This document shows positions 33,929 to 41,445 of a DNA stretch of 41,445 nucleotides, piece after piece (position 1 is the first letter of the stretch; each line of letters opens with the position of its first letter). The stretch lies in NCBI GenBank assembly GCA_947567425.1, contig CANOLV010000023.1, positions 1-41,445 on the forward strand, in the 5' to 3' direction. A program made the position numbers and the translations under genes. The DNA is from an uncultured Porphyromonadaceae bacterium (GTDB lineage Bacteria; Bacteroidota; Bacteroidia; Bacteroidales; Muribaculaceae). The notes beneath the pieces were generated by a model, which made no database searches, was not told where the DNA came from, and worked only from the letters and a program-made list of their open reading frames with translations.

Positions 33929-35260
33929 TTAACGGCGACGCATGCCGCGCATCATCTTCATGGGATTGGCCTTCATAGTAGTGGCCATCTTCATCATCTT
34001 GCGCGTCTGCTCGAATTGCTTCAAAAGGCGGTTAACCTCCTGTATGGATGTCCCTGAACCTTTGGCTATGCGCTGACGGCGGCTTCCGTTGATTATATCC
34101 GGATTCACACGCTCCTTCTCAGTCATGGAACGTATTATCGCCTCGATGCCCTTGAATGCATTGTCGTCGATGTCAAGGTCCTTTATGGCTTTGCCGACTC
34201 CGGGAATCATCGATGCAAGGTCCTTCAGATTACCCATCTTCTTAATCTGCTGGATCTGATTGAGGAAGTCGTTGAAGTTAAATTCGTTTTTGGCTATCTT
34301 GCGCTGAAGCTCGCGGGCTTCCTTTTCGTCAAACTGCTGCTGTGCCTTCTCCACAAGCGACACGATGTCACCCATGCCGAGAATACGGTCGGCCATACGC
34401 GAGGGGTGGAACACATCGAGCGCGTCAAGCTTCTCACCCGTACCCACAAACTTGATAGGCTTCGTGACTACGGTGCGTATTGACAAGGCCGCACCACCGC
34501 GTGTATCACCGTCAAGTTTGGTAAGCACCACTCCGTCAAAATCCAGACGGTCGTTGAACTCCTTGGCGGTATTTACGGCATCCTGACCTGTCATCGAATC
34601 GACCACGAACAGAATCTCATTCGGACGTATGGCCTTCTTTATTGCCGCAATCTCGTCCATCATGGCTTCATCCACGGCAAGACGTCCGGCAGTATCGACA
34701 ATCACGAGGTCAAAATGGTTGGCCTTGGCATATTTAATCGCGTTTTCTGCTATCTGTACCGGATTCTTATTGCCCTCTTCAGTATAGACGGGGACATCGA
34801 TCTGCTGTCCGAGCACCTTCAGCTGCTCGATGGCGGCGGGGCGGTATACGTCGGCCGCCACAAGCAAGGGTCGCTTGGCCTTCTCGCTCTTAAGCTTACG
34901 GGCAAGCTTACCTGACATGGTGGTCTTACCGGAACCCTGCAGACCGGACATCAATATCACTGTCGGATTGCCTGAGAGATTGAGCGCCACGGCCTCGCCG
35001 CCCATCAGAGTGGTCAGCTCGTCGTGAACTATCTTCACCATCAACTCGCTTGGCTTGATGGCATTGATGACATTCTGTCCTAATGCCTTGGCCTTTACTG
35101 TGTCGGTGAACTGCTTCGCCACCTTGAAGTTGACGTCGGCGTCAAGCAACGCACGTCGCACATCCTTAAGGGTTTCGGCTACGTTGATTTCTGTGATTCG
35201 TCCTTGACCTTTAAGGAGCTTAAAGCTGCGCTCAAGTCTTTCGCTAAGATTTTCAAACAC
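33929..35260 (-). CDS. ffh: Signal recognition particle protein Ffh
   Basis: A 443-residue SRP54-type GTPase that binds signal sequences and 4.5S RNA. N-domain (1-~85), G-domain with the P-loop GLQGSGKTT (106-114) and DTAGRLAVDEAMM, and a Met-rich M-domain ending in MKANPMKMMRGMRRR with the RNA-binding helix GSGTSIQEVNRLL. Complete. No -7 element is visible in the 78 bases before it, so it is probably read from the panC promoter. Confidence 0.98.
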   Translation of the reverse strand: MFENLSERLERSFKLLKGQGRITEINVAETLKDVRRALLDADVNFKVAKQFTDTVKAKALGQNVINAIKPSELMVKIVHDELTTLMGGEAVALNLSGNPTVILMSGLQGSGKTTMSGKLARKLKSEKAKRPLLVAADVYRPAAIEQLKVLGQQIDVPVYTEEGNKNPVQIAENAIKYAKANHFDLVIVDTAGRLAVDEAMMDEIAAIKKAIRPNEILFVVDSMTGQDAVNTAKEFNDRLDFDGVVLTKLDGDTRGGAALSIRTVVTKPIKFVGTGEKLDALDVFHPSRMADRILGMGDIVSLVEKAQQQFDEKEARELQRKIAKNEFNFNDFLNQIQQIKKMGNLKDLASMIPGVGKAIKDLDIDDNAFKGIEAIIRSMTEKERVNPDIINGSRRQRIAKGSGTSIQEVNRLLKQFEQTRKMMKMATTMKANPMKMMRGMRRR

Positions 35261-35338
35261 GATTATCTGTAATTTTTAATGTTGTAGTTGTTTTTTCGAC
35301 ACACTCTTGGTTGGAGGCCGCCTACGGATAGGCCAGGT

Positions 35339-35695
35339 TCAATTGACCAGCCGGTTTGTGGCGGTGTCCGGGAATATCACGGAGGGTTTGAATGTCTTGG
35401 CCTCGTCATAAGGCATGAGCGCATAGCTCATTATTATAACGACATCTCCCACGAGCACTTTTCGCGCGGCCGCTCCGTTGAGGCATATCATGCCGCTTCC
35501 CCGCTCACCCGGTATGGTGTAGGTGTCAAACCGTTCGCCGTTGTTATTGTCGACGATGAACACCCGTTCGCCGGGAAGTATGTTGGCGGCATCCATCAGA
35601 TCCTGATCTATGGTGATGCTGCCTATATAGTCGATATTGCTTTCTGTGACAGTGACACGATGAATCTTCGACTTCACCATTTGTACTTGCATCAT
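35339..35695 (-). CDS. panD: Aspartate 1-decarboxylase precursor
   Basis: A 118-residue pyruvoyl enzyme that makes beta-alanine for pantothenate. The self-cleavage site is Gly-Ser in YIGSITID; with the second Met (35692) as start it falls at Gly24-Ser25, the E. coli numbering, so either Met could be used. Tyr58 and the GERGSG and NGAAAR segments near the active site are present. It starts 8 bases after panC. Confidence 0.97.
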   Translation of the reverse strand: MMQVQMVKSKIHRVTVTESNIDYIGSITIDQDLMDAANILPGERVFIVDNNNGERFDTYTIPGERGSGMICLNGAAARKVLVGDVVIIMSYALMPYDEAKTFKPSVIFPDTATNRLVN

Positions 35696-35703
35696 GGACA
35701 GTG

Positions 35704-36558
35704 TTAGCTAAGTAGTGGATATTTTATGTTGTCTATCAGTCGGACATCGCCAAGATATACAGTGACGCATCCTACGGCTTCGCCAAGAGCATCGCCCCAT
35801 TCTGCTATAGGCTGCATGTCGGCAGGGTTTACTATCTCGTAGTATTCCACCTCCATTTCGGGGTAAGCGTTAATAGCTTCGGCCACCCATGCCTTAACTT
35901 CGGCCACCGACGATCCGGGAGCCATCCCGACGCTCTCTGCAAGTATGCGGTGGATGTTAGGAGCCACTTCGCGCTGATGTGCAGAAAGGCGCACATTGCG
36001 TGAACTGAGAGCCAATCCGTCGGCTTCGCGACGTATAGGACACGGCACGATTTCAAGCTCCATGCCTTCGAGCTGCACCATACGCTTGATGACCGCTATC
36101 TGCTGAAAATCCTTCTCTCCAAAATATGCCCTGTCGGGATTAACCATGCGGAACAGACGGCTCACCACCTGGGCCACGCCGTTGAAGTGACCCGGACGCA
36201 TGGCGCCCTCCATAACTTCTCCCACAGGTCCGAGATCAAACACTCGTGTATCCGGTTCAGGATAGACCTCCTCTACCGACGGTATGAAGGCTATGTCCAC
36301 TCCGGCCTCAGTAAGCTTCTCGCAGTCCGCCTCTTCAGTGCGCGGATATGTGCGAAGGTCGTCAGGGTTATTGAATTGAGTGGGATTGACAAATACACTC
36401 ACCACCACCACATCGTTCTCTTGACGGGCTCTCTCTATAAGGGAGATATGTCCGGCGTGGAGCGCCCCCATAGTGGGCACAAGGCCTATGGTGAGACCTT
36501 TTGCTCGCGCCTCTTCGGTCGCTTGGCGCAACCGGTCGACTGTTCTGATTATTTCCAT
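35704..36558 (-). CDS. panC: Pantoate-beta-alanine ligase
   Basis: A 284-residue nucleotidyltransferase-fold enzyme that joins pantoate and beta-alanine with ATP. The HxGH motif is His34-Ala-Gly-His37 (TMGALHAGH), with YFGEKDFQQ and the KMSKS-like loop ALSSRN. Its product needs the beta-alanine made by the next gene, panD. A full promoter lies just upstream. Confidence 0.98.
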   Translation of the reverse strand: MEIIRTVDRLRQATEEARAKGLTIGLVPTMGALHAGHISLIERARQENDVVVVSVFVNPTQFNNPDDLRTYPRTEEADCEKLTEAGVDIAFIPSVEEVYPEPDTRVFDLGPVGEVMEGAMRPGHFNGVAQVVSRLFRMVNPDRAYFGEKDFQQIAVIKRMVQLEGMELEIVPCPIRREADGLALSSRNVRLSAHQREVAPNIHRILAESVGMAPGSSVAEVKAWVAEAINAYPEMEVEYYEIVNPADMQPIAEWGDALGEAVGCVTVYLGDVRLIDNIKYPLLS

Positions 36559-36587
36559 TATTATAGCCTGTTTAGCTTAACAGGGTG

Positions 36588-36619
36588 CAAAATTAAGCAT
36601 TTAATCCATAATCACCAAA
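36588..36619 (-). promoter_or_regulatory. Promoter of panC-panD (and probably ffh)
   Basis: TTTG (36616-36619) and TAATTTTG (36588-36595) on the minus strand are 20 bases apart, and the start codon is 29 bases further on. One of the best promoter matches in the window. Confidence 0.7.
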
Positions 36620-36684
36620 TTTCGAGGCTTTTTGGATTTGGCCGGATATGAGGCTCCGCCCAGAGCACCCCGACGGCTGTCCTG

Positions 36685-38655
36685 TCAAGGTCTTGCGGGA
36701 GTGATCCGGCGCTGATGGCGGGTGGTGATGATGAGCGGCACATTTTCGACAGTGACGTAGCTTGTGTCAAGTCCGAAAGCCACCGTATCAGGAATCCCGA
36801 GGTGCTTGACCAGATCCCTGAGCCGCATCACTGCGCTGTCGCCACGGGAGCACGCGCTGTCGGGCGAGAATATCCTGTGGATAATGACAAAATGGAAGTC
36901 GCCCGGTATACCATGCCGGCGCAGTGACGGATATGTGCTGGTCAAGTCAAGCTTACCAGCCGCCACGGCATCCTCCACTATCTGCCTCAGATATACGCTC
37001 AGGCGAGGCTGTATGCGGAATCCGATCTTTATGTTGACACGAAAGAGAGTGTCGGGAATCAGCGTCGTGAATGTATATTCGAGCTGATCCGGATCGTTGG
37101 TGTTTTCCACATGCAGCAGCCAGTAGTGGTCGGCCCGCTTCGGCCGCTTGTTGACTATCGAGTACAGCACCTTGCTTTCAACCATGTCGCTTCGTTCGGA
37201 ATGACTTATATATATAAGGTTGGAGGCATATTTAGGTATGGCCGAATCCTCTTTTATATCCGTGATTATTGACAGGTAGTCGTCGATCGGCTTATAGTCG
37301 ATGAGGCCGCCCCGTATACGCTCGGCAGTATACCAGATGAATATCACCGCAAAAATCGCGCCTCCGATCAGCATCGTATACCATCCGCCATGAGCGAACT
37401 TGTGGACATTGGCAATAAAGAAGGCCCCCTCTATGAGAATGAACACGGCAAGAAACACTATTGTGATCCATCGCGCCGCACCGATCTTGTCGAGATAGCA
37501 GGCGAGCATGACTGTGGTCATCAGCATGGTGACAGTTATGGCAAGTCCATAGGCGGCTTCCATGTTGGCCGACGATCTGAAGATGGCCACCGTCAGCAGA
37601 CAGCCCACGCATAGGGCGGCATTGACCGCAGGAATATACAGTTGCCCCTTGACCGTCGAGGGATATTTTATACGCATTCTCGGCCAAAAGTCAAGACTTA
37701 TGGCCTCGCTGAATATAGTGAACGATCCGCTTATAAGCGCCTGGCTCGCTATTACTGCCGCACCCGTGGCTATAACCACCGCAGGAACCACCATCCACTG
37801 CGGCATGACGGCATAGAACGGATTGGCGCCGTCCGCCACTTCTCCACGGTTGGCTATCAGCCATGCACCTTGGCCAAGATAGGTCAATATGAGCATGACT
37901 TTGACAAATATCCAGCTGACGGAGATGTTCAGCCGACCGCAGTGGCCGAGGTCGGAATAAAGAGCCTCGGCACCGGTGGTGCACAAAAAGACAGCCCCGA
38001 GAATCAAGAACCAGTCGGGATAGTCAATGAGGAGCCTGACCGCGTAAATGGGATTGAACGCTTTCAGCACATCCGGACAGGAGCCTATATTAAGCGCCCC
38101 CACCGCGCCGAGCATCATGAACCACAGCAACATGAACGGACCGAAACAGCGTCCTATCTTACCGGTGCCGAATTGCTGCACGGTGAATACGACGACAATG
38201 ATGACCACAATTATAGGTATAATGGGCAAGGAAGGGTCGAAAGAGTTCAGGCCTTCGATGGCCGACGTCACCGTAACGGCCGGCGTGATCACACCGTCGG
38301 CTATCAGCGTGGCCGCACCCAAGGCCGCCACGAGATACAGCCATTTGCGGCGCGAACGCCTGAGCAGCGCATACAGAGCCAGAATGCCGCCTTCACCCCT
38401 ATTGTCTGCGCGAAGGGCTATAAGGACATATTTGACCGTGGTCTGGAGCGTCAATGTCCAGATTATGCACGACACGGCTCCTATGATATAGTCAGGCATG
38501 TAGCCGGGATTAACCCCGACTATGGCCTTCATCACGTAAAGGGGCGATGTGCCTATGTCGCCGAACACTATGCCTATGGCCACCAGCAGCCCCATGGCGC
38601 TTAGCCGGTGCGACAACGTATGGTTGGCTATGCCGCTCTCACTCTCAAGTCTCAT
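36685..38655 (-). CDS. kup: Kup-family potassium transporter
   Basis: A 656-residue K+/H+ symporter of the KUP/HAK/KT family. The start at 38655 (MRLESESG...) precedes the invariant first-helix motif GIVFGDIGTSPLYV (GDIGTSPLY at 32-40) at the usual distance. The frame stays open upstream to 38943, but those 96 residues overlap the radical SAM gene and look nothing like Kup. About twelve membrane helices are followed by a cytoplasmic C-terminal domain of ~150 residues. It lies 95 bases after the radical SAM gene. Confidence 0.95.
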   Translation of the reverse strand: MRLESESGIANHTLSHRLSAMGLLVAIGIVFGDIGTSPLYVMKAIVGVNPGYMPDYIIGAVSCIIWTLTLQTTVKYVLIALRADNRGEGGILALYALLRRSRRKWLYLVAALGAATLIADGVITPAVTVTSAIEGLNSFDPSLPIIPIIVVIIVVVFTVQQFGTGKIGRCFGPFMLLWFMMLGAVGALNIGSCPDVLKAFNPIYAVRLLIDYPDWFLILGAVFLCTTGAEALYSDLGHCGRLNISVSWIFVKVMLILTYLGQGAWLIANRGEVADGANPFYAVMPQWMVVPAVVIATGAAVIASQALISGSFTIFSEAISLDFWPRMRIKYPSTVKGQLYIPAVNAALCVGCLLTVAIFRSSANMEAAYGLAITVTMLMTTVMLACYLDKIGAARWITIVFLAVFILIEGAFFIANVHKFAHGGWYTMLIGGAIFAVIFIWYTAERIRGGLIDYKPIDDYLSIITDIKEDSAIPKYASNLIYISHSERSDMVESKVLYSIVNKRPKRADHYWLLHVENTNDPDQLEYTFTTLIPDTLFRVNIKIGFRIQPRLSVYLRQIVEDAVAAGKLDLTSTYPSLRRHGIPGDFHFVIIHRIFSPDSACSRGDSAVMRLRDLVKHLGIPDTVAFGLDTSYVTVENVPLIITTRHQRRITPARP

Positions 38656-38750
38656 CCGGATATATTCATTTAAATAAGTGAAACGAATATATTTTATACA
38701 CCGGAAAAGGAGGTATTGTTTACCGTACAGCCAAACAGACCTGCAAAAGC

Positions 38751-39659
38751 TCAGACCTGACGCATCGAGGCGAGCCTCTTGCCAAGCATCTGCATAAACT
38801 GATAATTTTTCACACCCCAACGCGGCCATTCGAGCATATCTTCCGGCGACTGGCTCGTAAAGCGGTCGATGGCTATGCGCGGATCCATACGGAGCACTAT
38901 CGACGCACACAGGTCGATGTATTCGTCGAGAGTCCATCGGCATATATCAATCTCGCCGGCATTGACCTGACGCAGTATGCGCGTACCCTTTAGGAGCTGG
39001 AGCTGATGGAATTTGACTACCTCGACAGGCAACTCCGACACACGGTCGACCGTAAGAAGCATGTCGTCACGGCTCTCACCGGGAAGTCCAAGTATTAGAT
39101 GGAGTCCGGTGTGCACCCCCCTTGATGCGGTGCGGTGTACGGCGTCGGTCACGTCGGTCCAGGTGTGGCATCTGTTGACCGCCGCCAAAGTTCGGTCATG
39201 CGACGACTCGGCACCATATTCAATCATCACGAACGTGCGTCGCGACAGCTCTTCAAGATAGTCGAGAAGCGAGTCCGGGACACAGTCAGGCCGGGTACCG
39301 ACGACAAGCCCTACCACACCATCCTGCGCCACCGCCTCCTCATACATCGACATCAATCGGTCCAAAGATGCATGAGTGCCGGTATAAGCCTGAAAATATG
39401 CAAGATAGCGCATCTGCGGGTATTTCCTCGCAAAAAACCGCTTCCCGGCCTCGATCTGAGATGCCACGGAATCAAGTTCACGGCAATAATCCGGACTGAA
39501 CGAACGGTTGATGCAATAGGAACATCCTCCGGTTCCTAACGTGCCGTCGCGGTTAGGGCATCCGAGTCCGGCGTCGACAGAGAGTTTCTGCACCTTTCCC
39601 TCAAAATGCTCCGCAAGAAAGTCGGCATAGTCCTTGTAAGGTTTTCCGTCACGGATCAT
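38751..39659 (-). CDS. TIGR01212-family radical SAM protein (YhcC-like)
   Basis: A 302-residue radical SAM protein. The cluster-binding Cys are C34-x11-C46-x2-C49 (GCPNRDGTLGTGGCSYC), the widened spacing typical of the YhcC/TIGR01212 family, also related to the Elp3-like group. The SAM-binding Gly-rich stretches and HLILGLPGESRDDML follow. Its substrate is unknown. It begins one base after the aroC stop, so the two are surely co-transcribed. Confidence 0.9.
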   Translation of the reverse strand: MIRDGKPYKDYADFLAEHFEGKVQKLSVDAGLGCPNRDGTLGTGGCSYCINRSFSPDYCRELDSVASQIEAGKRFFARKYPQMRYLAYFQAYTGTHASLDRLMSMYEEAVAQDGVVGLVVGTRPDCVPDSLLDYLEELSRRTFVMIEYGAESSHDRTLAAVNRCHTWTDVTDAVHRTASRGVHTGLHLILGLPGESRDDMLLTVDRVSELPVEVVKFHQLQLLKGTRILRQVNAGEIDICRWTLDEYIDLCASIVLRMDPRIAIDRFTSQSPEDMLEWPRWGVKNYQFMQMLGKRLASMRQV

Positions 39660-39660
39660 A

Positions 39661-40740
39661 TCATATACGTGAGGTGCGGTTAAGCAGATAAGCGTCGAAT
39701 ATGGTCATGGCCGCCATGGCCTCTACAATAGGCACTGCCCTGGGCAAGACGCACGGATCATGCCGCCCACGCGCTTTAAGCACAGCCTCCGAACCGTCGG
39801 CCCTCACCGTGGCCACCTCTCTCAGAAGCGTGGCCACCGGCTTGAAAGCCACCCTGAAGTATATGTCGGCTCCATTGGAAATGCCGCCTTGTATGCCTCC
39901 GGAATGGTTCGACAAAGTGCGTATGCCCCCGCCATCGCCGGACGCGAAAGCGTCGATCATCTCCGATCCGCGCCGGCCCACACCGGCAAAGCCCATGCCA
40001 TAGTCGAAACCTTTGGCGGCATTAATGCCCATCATGGCAGAAGCCAGACGCGCCTGGAGCTTGCCGAACACAGGGTCGCCAAGGCCGGCCGGTACGCCCC
40101 GGACCACGCATGTCACCACGCCCCCTATAGTATCGCCTTCGCCCTTCACCTTCTCGATAAGCCTGATCATGCGCGCCGCCACCTCCGGATCGGGGCATCT
40201 GACAGTATTTGACTCGGCCATCTCCGGCGAAAAGCCGGTATAGTCCCGGGGCAACTCTATGTCGCCGACCTGAGATGTATAGGCGAATATCTCAACTCCG
40301 CACACCGACGAAAGCGCCTGGCGCGCCAAAGCTCCGGCCACGACACGTGAAATGGTCTCACGGGCCGACGAACGGCCGCCACCCCTGCAATCACGCACCC
40401 CGTACTTGGCGTCATACGTATAATCGGCATGTGAAGGACGGTAGGTCGAAGCCATCTCCCTGTAGTCGGATGAATGCTGATTTGTGTTCTCGACGATAAA
40501 TCCGACAGGAGTGCCGGTGGTCACACCGTCAAGCAGACCGCTGAGAAGCCTCACCCGGTCAGGTTCGTTGCGCGGAGTCACTATGCTTGACTGCCCCGGC
40601 CGACGCCGGTCAAGCTGACGCTGCACCTCAGCCACGTCAATATGGAGTCCGGCCGGCATTCCGTCGACTACTCCGCCAACTGCTGGGCCATGCGACTCAC
40701 CGAACGAAGTGAGCCTGTATATCTCGCCAAAAGTATTCAT
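39661..40740 (-). CDS. aroC: Chorismate synthase
   Basis: A 359-residue FMN-dependent enzyme that makes chorismate, the branch point to aromatic amino acids, folate and menaquinone. Signatures: [20 protein letters not shown] at the start, [17 protein letters not shown] in the middle, and [11 protein letters not shown] toward the end. All three conserved regions are intact. It sits 30 bases after ybaK; its product also feeds the menB-menC-menE pathway encoded earlier in the window. Confidence 0.98.
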   Translation of the reverse strand: MNTFGEIYRLTSFGESHGPAVGGVVDGMPAGLHIDVAEVQRQLDRRRPGQSSIVTPRNEPDRVRLLSGLLDGVTTGTPVGFIVENTNQHSSDYREMASTYRPSHADYTYDAKYGVRDCRGGGRSSARETISRVVAGALARQALSSVCGVEIFAYTSQVGDIELPRDYTGFSPEMAESNTVRCPDPEVAARMIRLIEKVKGEGDTIGGVVTCVVRGVPAGLGDPVFGKLQARLASAMMGINAAKGFDYGMGFAGVGRRGSEMIDAFASGDGGGIRTLSNHSGGIQGGISNGADIYFRVAFKPVATLLREVATVRADGSEAVLKARGRHDPCVLPRAVPIVEAMAAMTIFDAYLLNRTSRI

Positions 40741-40770
40741 AATTCAAAGGGTGTTTAAGAGTGTATCTAA

Positions 40771-41256
40771 TTACATCGGGACTGCTATGTCGGCCACCGT
40801 GCCACGGGTATAACCGACCAGAGCATCCGGAGCTATCTGAATCTGCAACCCGCGCACTCCCGCGCTGACAAACACGGTGTCGAATCCGGTGACCGTAGAA
40901 TGGAAGTATGTGGGGAAAGACTTCTTCATCCCTATCGGCGAACATCCGCCGCGTATGTAGCCCGTGAGAGGGAGCAGCTCCTTCATCGGAATCAGATCCA
41001 CCTTCTTGGCTCCAGCCACTTTGGCCGCCGCTTTCAGATCCACCTCCATGTTGCCAGGAATCACGCATACTATGTATCCGCACTTGTCGCCATAAAGCAC
41101 CAGAGTCTTAAACACACGCCTGATGTCCTCACCCAACTCTTCAGCCACATGGTCGGCGGCAAGATTGTCCTCATCGACAGTGTACGGAATCAGGGTATAT
41201 GGAATTTTTGCGCGGTCCAACAAGCGGGCGGCATTCGTCTTTATATTTCCAGCCAT
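40771..41256 (-). CDS. ybaK: Cys-tRNA(Pro)/Cys-tRNA(Cys) deacylase YbaK
   Basis: A 161-residue trans-editing enzyme that hydrolyses Cys mis-charged on tRNA(Pro). The YbaK/EbsC fold is recognised by VFKTLVLYGDKCGYIVCVIPGN, the conserved Lys of RRVFKTLV and the GYIRGGCSPIG loop. Length is normal. First gene of the ybaK-aroC-radical SAM unit, with a -7 element at 41291-41298. Confidence 0.93.
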   Translation of the reverse strand: MAGNIKTNAARLLDRAKIPYTLIPYTVDEDNLAADHVAEELGEDIRRVFKTLVLYGDKCGYIVCVIPGNMEVDLKAAAKVAGAKKVDLIPMKELLPLTGYIRGGCSPIGMKKSFPTYFHSTVTGFDTVFVSAGVRGLQIQIAPDALVGYTRGTVADIAVPM

Positions 41257-41290
41257 AAGTCACATTAATATTATAGGGTGTAGAATACTG

Positions 41291-41298
41291 CAAAGATA
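41291..41298 (-). promoter_or_regulatory. -7 element of the ybaK-aroC unit
   Basis: TATCTTTG on the minus strand, 34 bases before the ybaK start. No clear TTTG at 19-21 bases. Confidence 0.5.
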
Positions 41299-41354
41299 AG
41301 AAATTCGTGGCAATAATCTGGGCAGTTTGCAATCAAGATAGTAAGTATAATGAA

Positions 41355-41385
41355 AAAGGCCGGGTCTTGAATCGACTCGGCCTTT
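41355..41385 (-). terminator. Terminator of the tRNA gene
   Basis: A stem of 12 positions with one mismatch (41355-41366 with 41374-41385) followed by TTTTT on the minus strand, 6 bases past the end of the tRNA. It separates the tRNA from ybaK. Confidence 0.85.
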
Positions 41386-41391
41386 GATGCC

Positions 41392-41445
41392 TGGTAGCGG
41401 GATCGAGAATTGAACTCGAGACCTCCGGGTTATGAATCCGACGCT
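41392..41445 (-). tRNA. tRNA with CAU anticodon (tRNA-Met), 5' part outside the window
   Basis: On the minus strand the window begins inside the tRNA: anticodon loop TTCATAA with anticodon CAT, variable region, a 5-bp T stem (TCGAG/CTCGA) around TTCAATT, acceptor strand TCCCGCT, discriminator A and an encoded CCA at 41392-41394. Position 72 is T, so a 1-72 pair is possible and it is more likely elongator Met than initiator; a tRNA-Ile2 with lysidine cannot be excluded. The D arm and 5' acceptor strand are missing. Confidence 0.88.

Noticed and set aside
35320-35333. Small hairpin (GCCTA/TAGGC) after panD
   Set aside because: A 5-bp stem without a T-run is too weak to call a terminator; ffh is more likely co-transcribed.
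37642-38604. 320-residue open frame antisense to kup
   Set aside because: Shadow of kup, rich in Arg, His and Tyr, with no recognisable motif.
38656-38943. 96-residue N-terminal extension of Kup
   Set aside because: It overlaps the radical SAM gene, has no Kup-like sequence, and the ATG at 38655 fits the family.
1-41445. Search for CRISPR arrays, insertion sequences, integrases and riboswitches
   Set aside because: No regularly spaced repeats, transposase or recombinase frames, or recognisable riboswitch upstream of the his, pan or men genes were seen by eye; a covariance-model scan was not possible.

Overview
The window is a stretch of core chromosome from a member of the Bacteroidales. 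Evidence: promoters carry the Bacteroidetes -7 element TAnnTTTG (often with TTTG about 19-20 bases upstream) instead of sigma70 boxes. The short menE, the recQ next to tig-clpP-clpX, the hisH-hisA-hisF...hisIE layout, a PorE-like type IX secretion anchor, GSCFA and DUF4465 proteins, and lipoproteins with acidic residues after the lipidated Cys all fit this order. The moderately high G+C of most genes suggests Muribaculaceae rather than Bacteroides; that family-level guess is inference.

Layout. 1-2200: a lipoprotein/beta-barrel protein, convergent with and overlapping a TrmH-type RNA methyltransferase. 2201-7400: a tightly packed plus-strand operon of Xaa-Pro aminopeptidase, EamA-type transporter, menB, menC and menE, with a Crp/Fnr regulator facing it. 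8296-16142: priA and, from an overlapping divergent promoter region, a plus-strand unit of a DPP IV-like peptidase, a PorE-like TPR/propeller/CRD/OmpA lipoprotein and a GSCFA hydrolase, closed by a perfect 15-bp terminator stem. 16185-17666: a metallo-beta-lactamase-fold protein and rubrerythrin, then a terminator. 17688-25432 (minus): hisH-hisA-hisF, then a secreted GH38-like (DUF5054) protein, then hisIE with its own -7 element, an FtsE-type ATPase, a TlpA-like thiol oxidoreductase and a DUF4465 lipoprotein. 25470-31293 (minus): tig, clpP, clpX, recQ. 31478-33839: a small unknown protein, a second EamA transporter and a glycine-zipper OmpA lipoprotein. 33929-36558 (minus): panC-panD-ffh. 36685-41256 (minus): ybaK-aroC-radical SAM protein, then kup. 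41392-41445: the 3' part of a CAU-anticodon tRNA with its own terminator.

How the genes work together: the main themes are menaquinone synthesis (menB, menC, menE), the second half of histidine synthesis (hisH, A, F, IE), pantothenate synthesis (panC, panD), chorismate synthesis (aroC), protein quality control and targeting (tig, clpPX, ffh), replication restart and recombination (priA, recQ), and envelope biogenesis.

I see no CRISPR array, insertion sequence, prophage, integrase, toxin-antitoxin pair or rRNA. No gene-free stretch exceeds 300 bases; the longest are 29701-29931 (231 bases) and 1987-2200 (214 bases). I did not find a clear-cut new multi-gene system. The best leads are the low-G+C GH38-like gene inside the his cluster, the TlpA-like/DUF4465 pair behind ftsE, the transporter locked between pepP and menB, the peptidase-PorE-GSCFA unit, and the lipoprotein/beta-barrel chimaera.
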